From assembly GCA_964030475.1 (NCBI GenBank), contig CAXIPT010000001.1, positions 13,250,800 through 13,314,799 on the forward strand: a stretch of 64,000 nucleotides of DNA, given 5' to 3'. Below, one piece after another: positions 36,701 to 46,700 of this stretch (within the stretch, counting starts at the first letter, position 1; every line of letters starts with the position of its first letter). Below the pieces are notes generated by a model. That model saw only the letters and a program-made list of their open reading frames with translations, was not told the origin of the DNA and made no database searches. The translations under genes were made by a program, and so were the position numbers. Source of the stretch: Tethya wilhelma. Lineage: Eukaryota > Porifera > Demospongiae > Tethyida > Tethyidae.

Positions 36701-38763
36701 AAAGTTCATTTATAATTGCCTGATGACCAACCTTTTCAAACATGTTCACGTTAAGTTTGTTTTTTTCAAGTGTTTGAGCTAGTGTGCTGTTCTGATCTCC
36801 CATTAGTTTACACCATACCAAACCAGACTGTGTCTCACAAGATATCAGGTAGGAAGAAGTACTTGGTGGGTATTGATCCATCAGGGCGGTCAGTTTGGGA
36901 ATTAGTTCTCCTATCTTAGTCTTCATTTCAATAAGATTCAAATCTAAAACTATATTCTATAAATTTGAAGTTCAGTATTATTATGCATGGTTACGCATAC
37001 CACAGGCTGAAATAAACATACTTGTTTCAATTGGATTTTTACTAATTTATGCAAAAGCACTGATGTGGTAGGATCTTTAAAGGGCTGTGAGAGAGACAAT
37101 TAAAGATTATTATGCAAAGTTAATTAACTTCCCATTGTAGGCACACTCACAGCTTTGGATTCAAGTAGCAGTGTGTTCTTGCTCTGTGCTTCAGCAGCAC
37201 TCCAGCTCTCATCCAGTAGACTCATTAGACTGGGGACAAGGTCTTCCTCCAAGTAGACAGCATGGAGTGTGGACACTATTTCGGGTCGTCTTCTCACTAC
37301 TCTCTGGATGACCTCAACTGACACCAGTGGCTGACCAAATGTGATACAGACCAGGTTGTCTTTGAGGAGGTCAGAACTGATGTAAGGGGAACCCCACACT
37401 CGAGCTGCCACAGCACATGCCAGCAGACCACCAAATGAAAAACCTGTTTATATTCAGAAACACATGAATAAAAAATAACAACTCAAAAGATATCCATTTA
37501 CCTGTAAGCACAATACAGCACTGCTTGTTGAGTAACTCAATAATAAAGTGAATAGGGAACTGGTCACTTTGAGCCATGATACCTAAAGGAGAAAACAAGT
37601 AACATTATGGTATAGCTTCAGTGAAAATATCTCTACCTACCTTCACTGAAGGACTTGAACTGTTTGGCCCACTGTTGAAGGCTGGTCTCTCCCTTAAAGG
37701 CAAAGTAGTAAGTGGACTCTCCCATCTGAGCAATGAGGAAGGGGCTTTGTTTTGAACGGGACAGGGAGACAGCTCTGAAGGAGTGTCCTGGTACCAGCTC
37801 CTTGTTCTTGAAGAACTTTTGGTAGTCACCAGCTTCACAAGTGCTCACCACACGACAGCATATACTGGCATGGTAGAGGGTGTCCTTACAGAAGAGAGGC
37901 TGGACAGATGGTTTGGGCACTTGTGAAGATAAAGTATCTTGTTTAGACTGTAGGAGTTTGGCATGCTCCTCTTGAGCTAGTTGTTGTGATGATGACAACA
38001 CATCCTCAGAAATGAGCCGGTCAGCATGCAGCCTCTGGAGGTGCTCCTGGAGGAGCTCTAGAGACATTCCTGATTGAAGAGATGTCATGATGAACCTTTT
38101 GATGACATCATGAACTACTATTGTCTTCCCAGCACTCTCTAAATCTTGAAGGTGCTTTAGTGTCTCAATAGTATATAATAGAAGTTGTTTTGGGTGATGA
38201 GAAGTCGTAGAAATTGAATCTGTATGTGTTTTGTGTATGTGTGTATGCTAATATGCCAATACAGTATACGTACTGTACTACACAATATCCAATTCCGTGA
38301 GTCCGTCAAGTTATACATCATGCCTTATATTTGGAATACACACATAACAATTTATATCTCAGAGGCAAATGTAAAATCCACACTGAAATTGTACTAGTCT
38401 CGCGGGCCAGACTCTTCCTAAGGGAAGGGGCTAGTCCACGAGACTACACTGAATTGTACCAGATGAAGTGCTGACAGTTTCTGAACAATATTTCCTCTCC
38501 ACCTCCTCAGCAAGTTGATTCTCTTCCACAGTCTCATCTCTGAGAGCCTCAACAACTGCCCTCCATGATGGCTTTGGGTTGGCTGTCTTCAACCACTCCT
38601 TCAGCATCTCACGAAGACACACCTTGGTACTGTCATTCTCCTTCTTGATGCTGTCTAGTGTTGTGGACGACAGCCCAAGAACTAGACCAAGGTCATACCA
38701 CTGGTTTTGAGCTGATAGGAGCTCTTTCAATACTTGAAGTAAATCTTTTGATGATAATGTCAT
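33786..38763 (-). CDS. Death domain - lipase-like - GTPase multidomain protein, copy C
   Basis: Eleven exons with the same phases as copy A: 38460-38763, 37641-38219, 37502-37582, 37151-37443, 37022-37084, 36732-36956, 36287-36664, 34639-36144, 34392-34576, 34098-34269, 33786-34031. They encode 1343 residues. Exon 1 is the Death domain (QWYDLGLVLGLSSTTLDS, CLREMLKEWL, NQLAEEVERKY). The lipase region keeps TGFSFGGLLA, ITFGQPLV and EEDLVPSL; the GTPase keeps GLVNSGKS, VDFPGVDD (followed here by QDD) and LTFGDKLY. The middle of exon 8 differs strongly from copies A and B (for example EEVVKV then MTGETQLRIANL, DELIPKALGIPTE). The C-terminal GTPase exons and the lipase exons are almost the same in all three. 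This patchwork suggests gene conversion or selection acting on one segment. It is the most upstream member of the array and lies beside TMEM186. Confidence 0.85.
38396..38447. repeat. Short inverted repeat in intron 1 of GTPase copy C
   Basis: TAGTCTCGCGGGCCAGAC and the reverse complement of GGCTAGTCCACGAGACTA pair with few mismatches around a short purine-rich loop. It resembles a small dispersed hairpin repeat. Confidence 0.55.
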
Positions 38764-39154
38764 AATCTAGAGACAATTTGATAAACACTGTAGATGTGTG
38801 CTGTACAGTGTGTAAAATAATGTGTAGAATACTCACCAATGAAGTAGTGGGAAAACCGACGACACACACGAGATGACAGTGGCACTACAAATACTAATGG
38901 CTCCAGGAGTTCTGCTCAATCTAGATCATGCATTGGGGGCAATTTGCCAGAGCAAAGCAAATTCAAACAAGAAGGGGGCGTATACCGTATTGACAATAAT
39001 AACAATGATCAGATTTACAGCTTGATCGGATTAGCTTGAGAGGGTGGGGCTGGTCTCAATAGCGGTTATTCATAGATTAGTCCTCCATACGCTGTACATG
39101 GCTTTAAAAATAAAGGTGTAGATAGATAGATATAGAATAGAATCATTAAATTCG
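38764..39154. other. Promoter side of GTPase copy C and 3' flank of TMEM186
   Basis: This 391-bp spacer contains a TAGATAGATAGATA run near 39120. Any 5' untranslated exon of copy C would be here. No coding frame is supported. Confidence 0.35.
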
Positions 39155-39820
39155 CTACTGGTCAGGTATTCCTAAAATTTGCAACATTAGGTGATGGTCC
39201 ATCACATGTCCATATCTTAAGCTGTAGAAGAACACTTCTGGATGACCAGTGATCTCCAGTCTCTGAACTGCACTACCCATTGTCTTTTGACTGTCTAAAA
39301 ATGGCACAACTTTCTCTACTGAAAAGTTCAGGTCTCTGCGTCCACCCATAAAGGTGAGGGTTGATACTTGAATGCTTGTATTGTTCGGACAATACATCAG
39401 TGCACCAATAGTTCTTCTGAAATAATGGCTCAGTACAACTAGCACTGTTGTAGTACCTAAGGCAGCAATACCAGCACCACTTAGTGTCCTTGATGTGATT
39501 TCACCTAGGTGGTGCCAATACGCCATTGGGGGCAAGAGAAGAAGCATCGTAGAGACTTGATAGAGTTTTAATCTTGAGATGAATCTGAAAAGACGAATTG
39601 TGGGCAGCTTATACAGCAACACATTTTCTTCAGGAGTGCACTGAGGCATGTGAGGAGTTTTAGAGTGGGAAGAGAGGCAGAACTGCTGTGCTTTAGAGGT
39701 TCTCTTGGATAGTTCATAGTCACATACTCTTTCTTTGTTGATACAACTCTTCAGCAAGGTTGAACGTCTTAGATTACGATGAAAAAGTACACACCATCTT
39801 TTACACCATGGTTGAAACAT
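39155..39820 (-). CDS. TMEM186: TMEM186, mitochondrial inner-membrane protein of complex I assembly
   Basis: A single exon of 221 residues from the ATG at 39820; the frame also opens from a TTG at 39826, which was not used. An Arg/Cys-rich leader without acidic residues suits mitochondrial import. The core VLLYKLPTIRLFRFISRLKL is followed by span 1 (STMLLLLPPMAYW) and span 2 (GIAALGTTTVLVVLSHYF), then RRTIGALMYC, STLTFMGGRRDLNF and YFFS-like FFYSLRYGHVMDHHLML. This order and wording match vertebrate TMEM186, which works with the MCIA complex (ECSIT, NDUFAF1, ACAD9) as recalled from the literature. It is divergent from the KDEL receptor gene and shares a short promoter with it. Confidence 0.85.
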   Translation of the reverse strand: MFQPWCKRWCVLFHRNLRRSTLLKSCINKERVCDYELSKRTSKAQQFCLSSHSKTPHMPQCTPEENVLLYKLPTIRLFRFISRLKLYQVSTMLLLLPPMAYWHHLGEITSRTLSGAGIAALGTTTVLVVLSHYFRRTIGALMYCPNNTSIQVSTLTFMGGRRDLNFSVEKVVPFLDSQKTMGSAVQRLEITGHPEVFFYSLRYGHVMDHHLMLQILGIPDQ

Positions 39821-40004
39821 GTTCAAAGGTTAAAGTTCAACACGTGGCCGGAAGTAGGCAAACCAATGTTAGTTATCAAAAGTTATTTCTCTTCGGGGAT
39901 AGTGCCACGTGTCGCTTTTTGTGCTCACCTTCAAACAAAGCGTGCATTGTGATCAACTTGTCAGTAGTCAGTAAAGCTGGTCTGTTCGGAGCTCAGGTGA
40001 TACA
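39821..40004. promoter_or_regulatory. Bidirectional promoter of TMEM186 and the KDEL receptor
   Basis: Only 184 bp separate the two start codons. The interval contains ACACGTGGCCGGAAGTAGG near 39841-39859, an E-box overlapping an ETS/GABPA-type CCGGAAGT. A second CCACGTGT lies near 39904-39911. A CCAAT box (39862-39866) lies between them. No TATA box is seen. Confidence 0.6.
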
Positions 40005-41225
40005 ATGAACGTGTTTAGGCTTGCTGGTGATCTTTCACATTTACTTGCTATCATTATCTTGTTGGTGAAGATCTGGAGATCAAGATCATGTGCTGGTGAG
40101 AAAATCTAACAAGATAGTGCTTGAGCATGAAAATGTATTTGGTCACCTAATGTGTGAATATTTGAGCATATGTATCACATGCATTCGTCTTTGTGTAAGT
40201 TTGTAAGTTGGAGGAACACAGAGACCAAAATTCTTCTTTTGTACTTATGTTGCTATGTAAATATGCCCATGGAGGAAATTGGCCATCTTCTGGTAAAGAC
40301 CATGTAAGCCAAGAAGCTTACCTCTCCCAAAACCTTTATTGTGTGTATGCAAATTTCAGTTTTTATAGCTTATAGTGTGCCTGTGCTCAGTCTTTAGCTT
40401 CCTATCATCTGTACAACATGTACATACAGTAAACAAACACACTGTGATTCACACACCATTCATACAGGTATTTCTGGGAAGAGCCAAGTGTTGTTTGCCT
40501 TGGTGTTTACCACCCGGTACCTTGACTTAGCACTGAACTTCATCTCGATCTACAACACTGTGATGAAGGTCATCTTCCTGGTCACAGCCTATGGCACGCT
40601 CTACCTCATCTTCCTGAAATTCAAGGCCACTTACGACTCAAATCATGATACCTTCAGAGCAGAGTTCTTGGTCATCCCAGCTGTTGGACTGGCCTTACTA
40701 GTCAACCATGAGTTCACACCACTTGAGGTACATCTTTAGTGCAATCTTTAAGTTAGCTAATAACTTGGCATCTTAAGAATCCACAAATGGTTTCACACTC
40801 ATTTCTCTAATCAATAGCTTCTGTTTATGCTATCCCATAATTTCCATTGTGTGTAGATCTTATGGACCTTCTCAATCTATCTCGAGAGTGTTGCTATTAT
40901 GCCTCAACTGTACATGATCTCTAAAACTGGAGAGGCAGAGTCTATCACTTCTCACTACCTCTTTGCCTTGGGGCTCTACCGAGGGCTGTACATCTTGAAT
41001 TGGGTCTACAGGTTCTACATGGAGAATTTCTACGACTGGATCGCCATTGTGGCTGGTTGTGTGCAGACTGCTCTCTACTGTGACTTCTTCTACCTCTATA
41101 TCACAAAGGGTGAGTATAAATATTATGTGTGCACGAAAACTGTTTCTATTGGCATAATTATTATCATCCATGTTTTGTTTCTTTCTACAGTCATGAAGGG
41201 TAAAGAACTGAAGCTCCCAGCTTGA
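40005..41225 (+). CDS. KDELR: ER lumen protein-retaining receptor (KDEL receptor, ERD2)
   Basis: Four exons (40005-40095, 40468-40727, 40857-41109, 41191-41225) encode 212 residues, exactly the family length. The start [13 protein letters not shown] is the conserved N-terminus. Diagnostic blocks are [68 protein letters not shown] and [18 protein letters not shown]. The protein has seven membrane spans and binds K/HDEL tails in the Golgi at low pH to return escaped ER proteins in COPI vesicles. The Lys-rich tail serves as the COPI signal. Key ligand-pocket Arg and Glu positions (RYLD, Y..E region) are present. Confidence 0.96.
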
Positions 41226-41631
41226 GGAGTTGGCTAGCATTGTGGTAGCCTTAGGTGATTGTTTTGAAGAGTTTTTGGTTCATACATACATACATACCTT
41301 ATAATAGGATTAGTGACTGTTACTGTTATTAAGGGAAAAAAATCATTATTGTTGTTTGTGATATTGTATATCACTTGTGTTGGTACACAATTCATGCTGT
41401 TTTTCTTCTGTACCATTATTTGTTTCCTAACTGAAGAATTATTGTAAACATGTAGGAGTCTTTGTCAATGGGGAAACAATAGCTTTGCAATAGTAGGTAA
41501 AGAGCGCTTCAATCAAAAGACATGCATGACGCAACCAAACATTTCTTGTCACATGACTTGCATTGCATCAACTCTGGCAGACAACAAAACCGACCCATCG
41601 AGAGATTCTGAGCTGTTAAGAAGTTGCTACA
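41226..41631. other. KDEL receptor 3' flank and promoter of the ankyrin/SOCS-box gene
   Basis: AT-rich, with a short CATA repeat near 41281. No ORF of coding character. Confidence 0.35.
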
Positions 41632-43193
41632 ATGGGACAGAGCCATCCTAAGTTAGTAAAGTGGGCTGCACACGACGGCAGAGTCAATGATTTGGTGTTT
41701 CACCTGAGTTATGCTGGACAAGAAGCACTGAAAGCCAATGGAGACCCTAAAAGACAAACTCCAATGCACTTGGCAGCCATTGGAGGGCATGTAGAGTGCA
41801 TTAGAGTACTGTGGGAAGTTGGTATGTTCAGACTATACTAACTAACCAAGTGTTATAAATTGGTAATTGTAAAATCCTCCATTGATATCAGGTGCAAGTC
41901 TGAATGCAGTGGACAAGGAAGGTCACACTCCTCTTCACTTGGCTGCAGCTAACAGACACTATAAATGTGTTCTAGTTCTGCTTCAGCTGGGTGCTGATCT
42001 GAGCATTACTACCAGGTGAATTGTGTGAGGCATGAAATATTAATTTGTGTTCTCAATGTAAACATTTACTTTCTAATTACTGGTGTTTTGGATTACCTTG
42101 CTTGCACTTGCTATTCATTTTTTTTTGTTAGGCAAATCATTCATCCTCCTGATATTGTTCATGTACATGGTGTAGAATGTTATCCTTGTGTTGCAAATCT
42201 TACATAACACTTAATCACATGTCATTGTTGTAGGTTTGATGTCTCTCCACTGCATATCTCTGCCTCCGTTGGCCACACCCCTTGCATTGAGGTCCTGGTT
42301 CAGTGGGGAGCCTACATTGACTTCCAGGAGTCGTGGGGACAGTCTGCCCTCATCATTGCTACCATACAGAGCCATATCCACTGTATGAAGACCCTCATCC
42401 AGCTGAGAGCAGACACCGAAGTAAGCTAACTACCCTGCATAGTACTAACAGCATTCTCAAAACATTACTGTACATGGGGAAACTCTTAGTTGCATCGCTT
42501 GTCTTTGAGTGTCCTTTTCATAGCAGAAAGGTTTGCTAGGTACTTGGTGTGTGATGACACAATAGCACCTGTCCATTGATGTGCACATATTCAGCCACAT
42601 TGTTGTGCTCCATCTCATTCAGGTGAAGGACTATCTCAATGGTCAGACTGCTCTTCACGTGGCGTGTGCTAGCAAGGATGAAGAGGTGGTGCTGGTGTTG
42701 CTGGACGCAGGAGCTGATCTGACTGCTACTGACGGCAAAGGACTGAGTCCCCTTGGTGTGGCACTGGTCAACAAGTACTACAACATTGTCCCTCTCTTGC
42801 TGGAGTACGGAGCCAGACTCAACTATATAGATAGACAGTATCTACCAAACATTCTACAAGAATATGTTGACAAACAAGCAGGTATGGAAAACTTCCCAGT
42901 ATTCTGACTAGAAAAGATTTAAACTGCACATGAATACCCTCTCTCTTTCTCTTCTTGCTGCAGGTACAGTGAACTCTCTACTCCGACTGTCACGTGTGGC
43001 TCTTCGTAAAACTTTGGGACCCTCTGACATTGACACAGTGCTTCCCAATCTAGGCATGCCCTCTCACTTGGTGCCCTACGTACAGCAGGTGCGGGAGGTG
43101 TGCGATGGGACAGCGGTGAAACAGGCCTCAGTGTGTGGCAGTGCCGCGGAGCAGAAGAAAATCCACCAGTTTGAAATTGAATGTAAAGTTTAG
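41632..43193 (+). CDS. Ankyrin-repeat SOCS-box (ASB-type) protein, predicted Cullin-5 substrate receptor
   Basis: Five exons (41632-41821, 41892-42015, 42234-42420, 42623-42881, 42964-43193) join in phase to 329 residues. The start MGQSHPKL follows the first ATG. At least five ankyrin repeats are plain (TPMHLAAIGGHVECIRVL, TPLHLAAANRHYKCVLVL, SPLHISASVGHTPCIEVL, SALIIATIQSHIHCMKTL, TALHVACASKDEEVVLVL), and a sixth follows. The last exon begins NSLLRLSRVALRKTLG and continues VLPNLGMPSHLVPYV, the layout of a SOCS box (BC box plus Cul5 box). Proteins of this class recruit Elongin B/C and Cullin-5 to ubiquitylate bound targets. The match to the BC-box consensus (LCRLAIR-like) is moderate because Cys is replaced by Ser. 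The particular ASB orthologue is not clear. Confidence 0.85.
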
Positions 43194-43704
43194 TGTTAGA
43201 TATTTAAATGTGTACGTGATTATTGTGTTATAAGCTATTTGTTTTAATTCATTCACTGGTTCATTTTCTGCACATGTTGCAATTCTCCTTTGTGTTGCAT
43301 GTGTTGTACTTGTATCATTCTCAGTTGAAGTTCAGTTCTTGTCATGTGATCACTATTATTATGTGTAATTAATGATGATTTTTATTGCCTCAATGAATAA
43401 TGTTAGCCATGCTCAATATTTACAGCAGCTGCACACTCTTTTATAATATTATACTTGTTACTACTATATAGCCATTCTTGACTTCTATGTATCATGTTAC
43501 ATTAGTCAGAAACTGAAATATCTTCTTATTAAATGGTGGTGGTTACAATATTAATTCTTTAATAAAAATTTTATGTGATTAACACTGATAATGGCAATTG
43601 AATTTGGGACAGAACTACATGAGGATACATTGTAGTACAAAGAAGAACACAACATGTGCAGCAATAAGATGTACACATGCTGAGCACGTGCGCACAGAGG
43701 CACA
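43194..43704. other. Convergent 3' flanks of the ankyrin gene and KATNIP
   Basis: AT-rich, including AATAAA at about 43393 and 43559-43564 that may serve as polyadenylation signals. No gene. Confidence 0.4.
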
Positions 43705-46700
43705 TCACCACTTGGAGTGTCTGTTCAATGAATCATGACTTGTTACACTTGTCACTGGTCTCAAATCTGAAATCAATCATGTGTGTATGAAAGGGCCACA
43801 AGATTATATTTTAGGCATGATTGTGTTGGCAATGTAAAGAAGTGAGCGAGTGAGTGAGTGAGTGAGTGAGTGAGTGAGTGAGTGTAGTGAGGGAGCTGGT
43901 GGGAGGAAATAGGGAATCAGTATTTAGACTAGGAGTTGGACTCAACAGACAGCCTTACCTTGGTTGGGGACTGATCTGTGTGGTTTGATGGTGGCATTGT
44001 ACACCACCTGTCTGTTGTTGGTCAGTTGGATGTCACTGCAAACAGAAACCACATTGAAGATGTAACTTTGAAGGACTAATAATCACAATAAAATGAATGT
44101 CTATAGAGTATGGAAAGCTGTAAATTAAACAAAGATTGGCTAATGCATTTAGCACCATTGCATACAGAGTAAAATAGCCAACTCAATAACATTACCACAG
44201 AACACAACTGTCCTAGTAGAGTATTGACAAGATATAATACCTCTGTGTTGATTCTCTCCCGGTGGTCTGGCATTGGAGGAGATCCCTCTCTCTCAGGGAG
44301 ATGAGGAATGGCTCAACAGGTGGAGAGAGGGTGGGGAGGATCCCGCGAGCATAGGAGGGTACAGAGGGCACCGTACCAGTGTACACCAGGAGATCATCCA
44401 CCAACAACTATACATTAGGAACACAAAATTTTGATTATTGGATGTACAACACAAACAATAGCAAGCTATATAGTAACCACAGGTTGCTATGGACTTATCT
44501 TTAGATACCACAGCTTTCATAAAATTTTCATAGTTGCCATGGAGTCATTTGGTAGCTAATGAGCCCAGAGAGTCTTATAGAACTACATCTTTTTGAGAGT
44601 CTAGCTATGAAAAATAAGTCCATAGCAACAACATTGAGAGCTAGTAACCACCCTATAATATACTTTAAAATGTGTTTATGGCAACAGAGATTACAGACTG
44701 CTAAAGATTAGCAACATTGGAGTCTACAGCTACTAAAAAAATGAATCTTCAGCAACAACTGTATAATGAATCTGCAGTTACTAAAATAAGTAAAACTCTC
44801 AATGCTACTATTGACTCCCTTTTGGTAGCTACTCACTGTTGCTGCTATGGACTCATTTTAGTAACTACAGACTCTTTTGTGGACAGTATATATACAGCTA
44901 CAGACTCTCTTGTTGCTATCATTGTAGAATCATTTTCTACTATTATTAGTAGCTACAGACTCCCTTGTTGCTGTGGAGTCATTTTAGTAACTATGGACTC
45001 TCTTGTGGACTCATTTTTAGTAGCTACAGACTCCCTTGTTGCTGTGGAGTCATTTTAGTAACTATGGACTCTCTTGTGGACTCATTTTTAGTAGCTACAG
45101 ACTCCTTGTTGCTCATTTTAGTAGCTACAGACTCTCTTGTTGCTATGGACTCATTTTAGTAGCTACAGACTCTCTTGTTGCTATGGACTCATTTTAGTAA
45201 CTATAGACTCTCTTATGGACTCATTTTTAGTAGCTGCAGACTCTCTTGTTGCTCATTTTAGTAGCTACAGACTCTTGTTGCTATGGACTCATTTTAGTAG
45301 CTACAGACTCTCTTATGGACTCATTTTTAGTAGCTACAGACTCTCTTGTTGCTACGGACTCATTTTAGTAGCTACAGACTCTCTTGTTGCTATGGACTCA
45401 TTTCAGTAACTACAGACTCTCTTGTTGCTCATTTCAGTAGCTGCAGACTCTCTTGTGGAGTCCTTAGTGAGTCCAAAGCAACAAGAGAGTCTGTAGCTAC
45501 TAAAAATGAGTCCATAGCAACAGTGAGAGTCCACAGTTACTAAAATTATGAGCACTATTGATCATTTGTAGCTATCACAAATGAGTACATTGGCCATAGC
45601 TACACTGAGAATCTGACTAGCTGCTGAACATCAATGCTGCCATGTACTCATACACAGAGAGCCTTTATATTCAAACCGAGAACATAGCTTAGCACTTGTA
45701 CTACAAAAGACTATTCAGGTACACATACTCACAGCAATTTCTTTGGCACCTCTGCTAGGTGTCTTGGAATAGTTCCACATCTTCATCATGGACACCCTCC
45801 TAGGCTCATCAAAGATAACATAGACACTGGTGGTGATGGTGGGCAGCAATGGAGCCAGCCACATGTGGCGACCATCACTGGTATCATAGACACCATCTAT
45901 CAACTTGTCTGCTGTCCGGACGTCCCCACTGACCCCTGGCAGCACATTGACACTGTCAGGGAAGGCTGCTAGATCTGAGGGAGGTGGAACAGGTTAGGGA
46001 GAACTGAATACAGAATGTAGAATATTAGAACTTAGAATATCAGCAGTCAGTCAAGTTAGTGGTAAAAAAAAAAAGATTCTCTGTGTGGTATTGAACACAT
46101 ATCATGATCAAAATCATAACTGAACCGTCTTTCTATGATCTCATTCTTATCCCTCCACTGGCACGAGTGAATGCACAATGTTATAATGATTGAAATGAAT
46201 GCTGTCCTTCTATCCTCTGTGTATCATGCAACTATACACGATGCATGAGGAGTATAGTATGTATTAGGAGGATACTGTCTTCAGTGAGTGCTATCCTGAC
46301 TCCAGCTTCATCATACACCTCCAGGCCATTAAGACCAATGTAATAGGGGTCGCCCCATGAGCTGAGTAGCTGTAACTGGTAAACAACTGATCAGTGGGAG
46401 TTAAGAAAGTGGAACTGCTTTCTTTATGGTAGATATTATCAGCTGGCTACACATAGCTCTGTATGTATGATTATGGACTAGGATACATCCTATTGGTAGA
46501 ACGGATTCACTGATTCCTTCTTTGTGCTGGCTGCTTTGGGTGGTCTCAAAAGAGATGAACTGACCAAAGTCATACTGCACATGACCTGGAGCTCTCCTCA
46601 GCAGCCACCCAGAGTCAGGGGAGACCAGCTCACCATCGACAAACACATGGAGCACCTTGGCCTGGGATGGTTGAAAGGACAGGTATAACAACATTGTACA

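Noticed and set aside
18862..38763. Bacterial symbiont origin of the lipase and GTPase modules as unspliced contamination
   Set aside because: Each copy has ten or so introns with GT-AG sites and constant phases, so the genes are resident in the animal genome. An ancient transfer of a module cannot be judged from sequence alone.
44717..45543. A series of overlapping plus-strand frames of 60-110 codons
   Set aside because: They follow the minisatellite unit, lack introns and codon bias, and sit in a KATNIP intron.
44685..45545. CRISPR-like spaced repeat
   Set aside because: Units are contiguous, variable and inverted at the borders. There are no unique spacers and the genome is animal.
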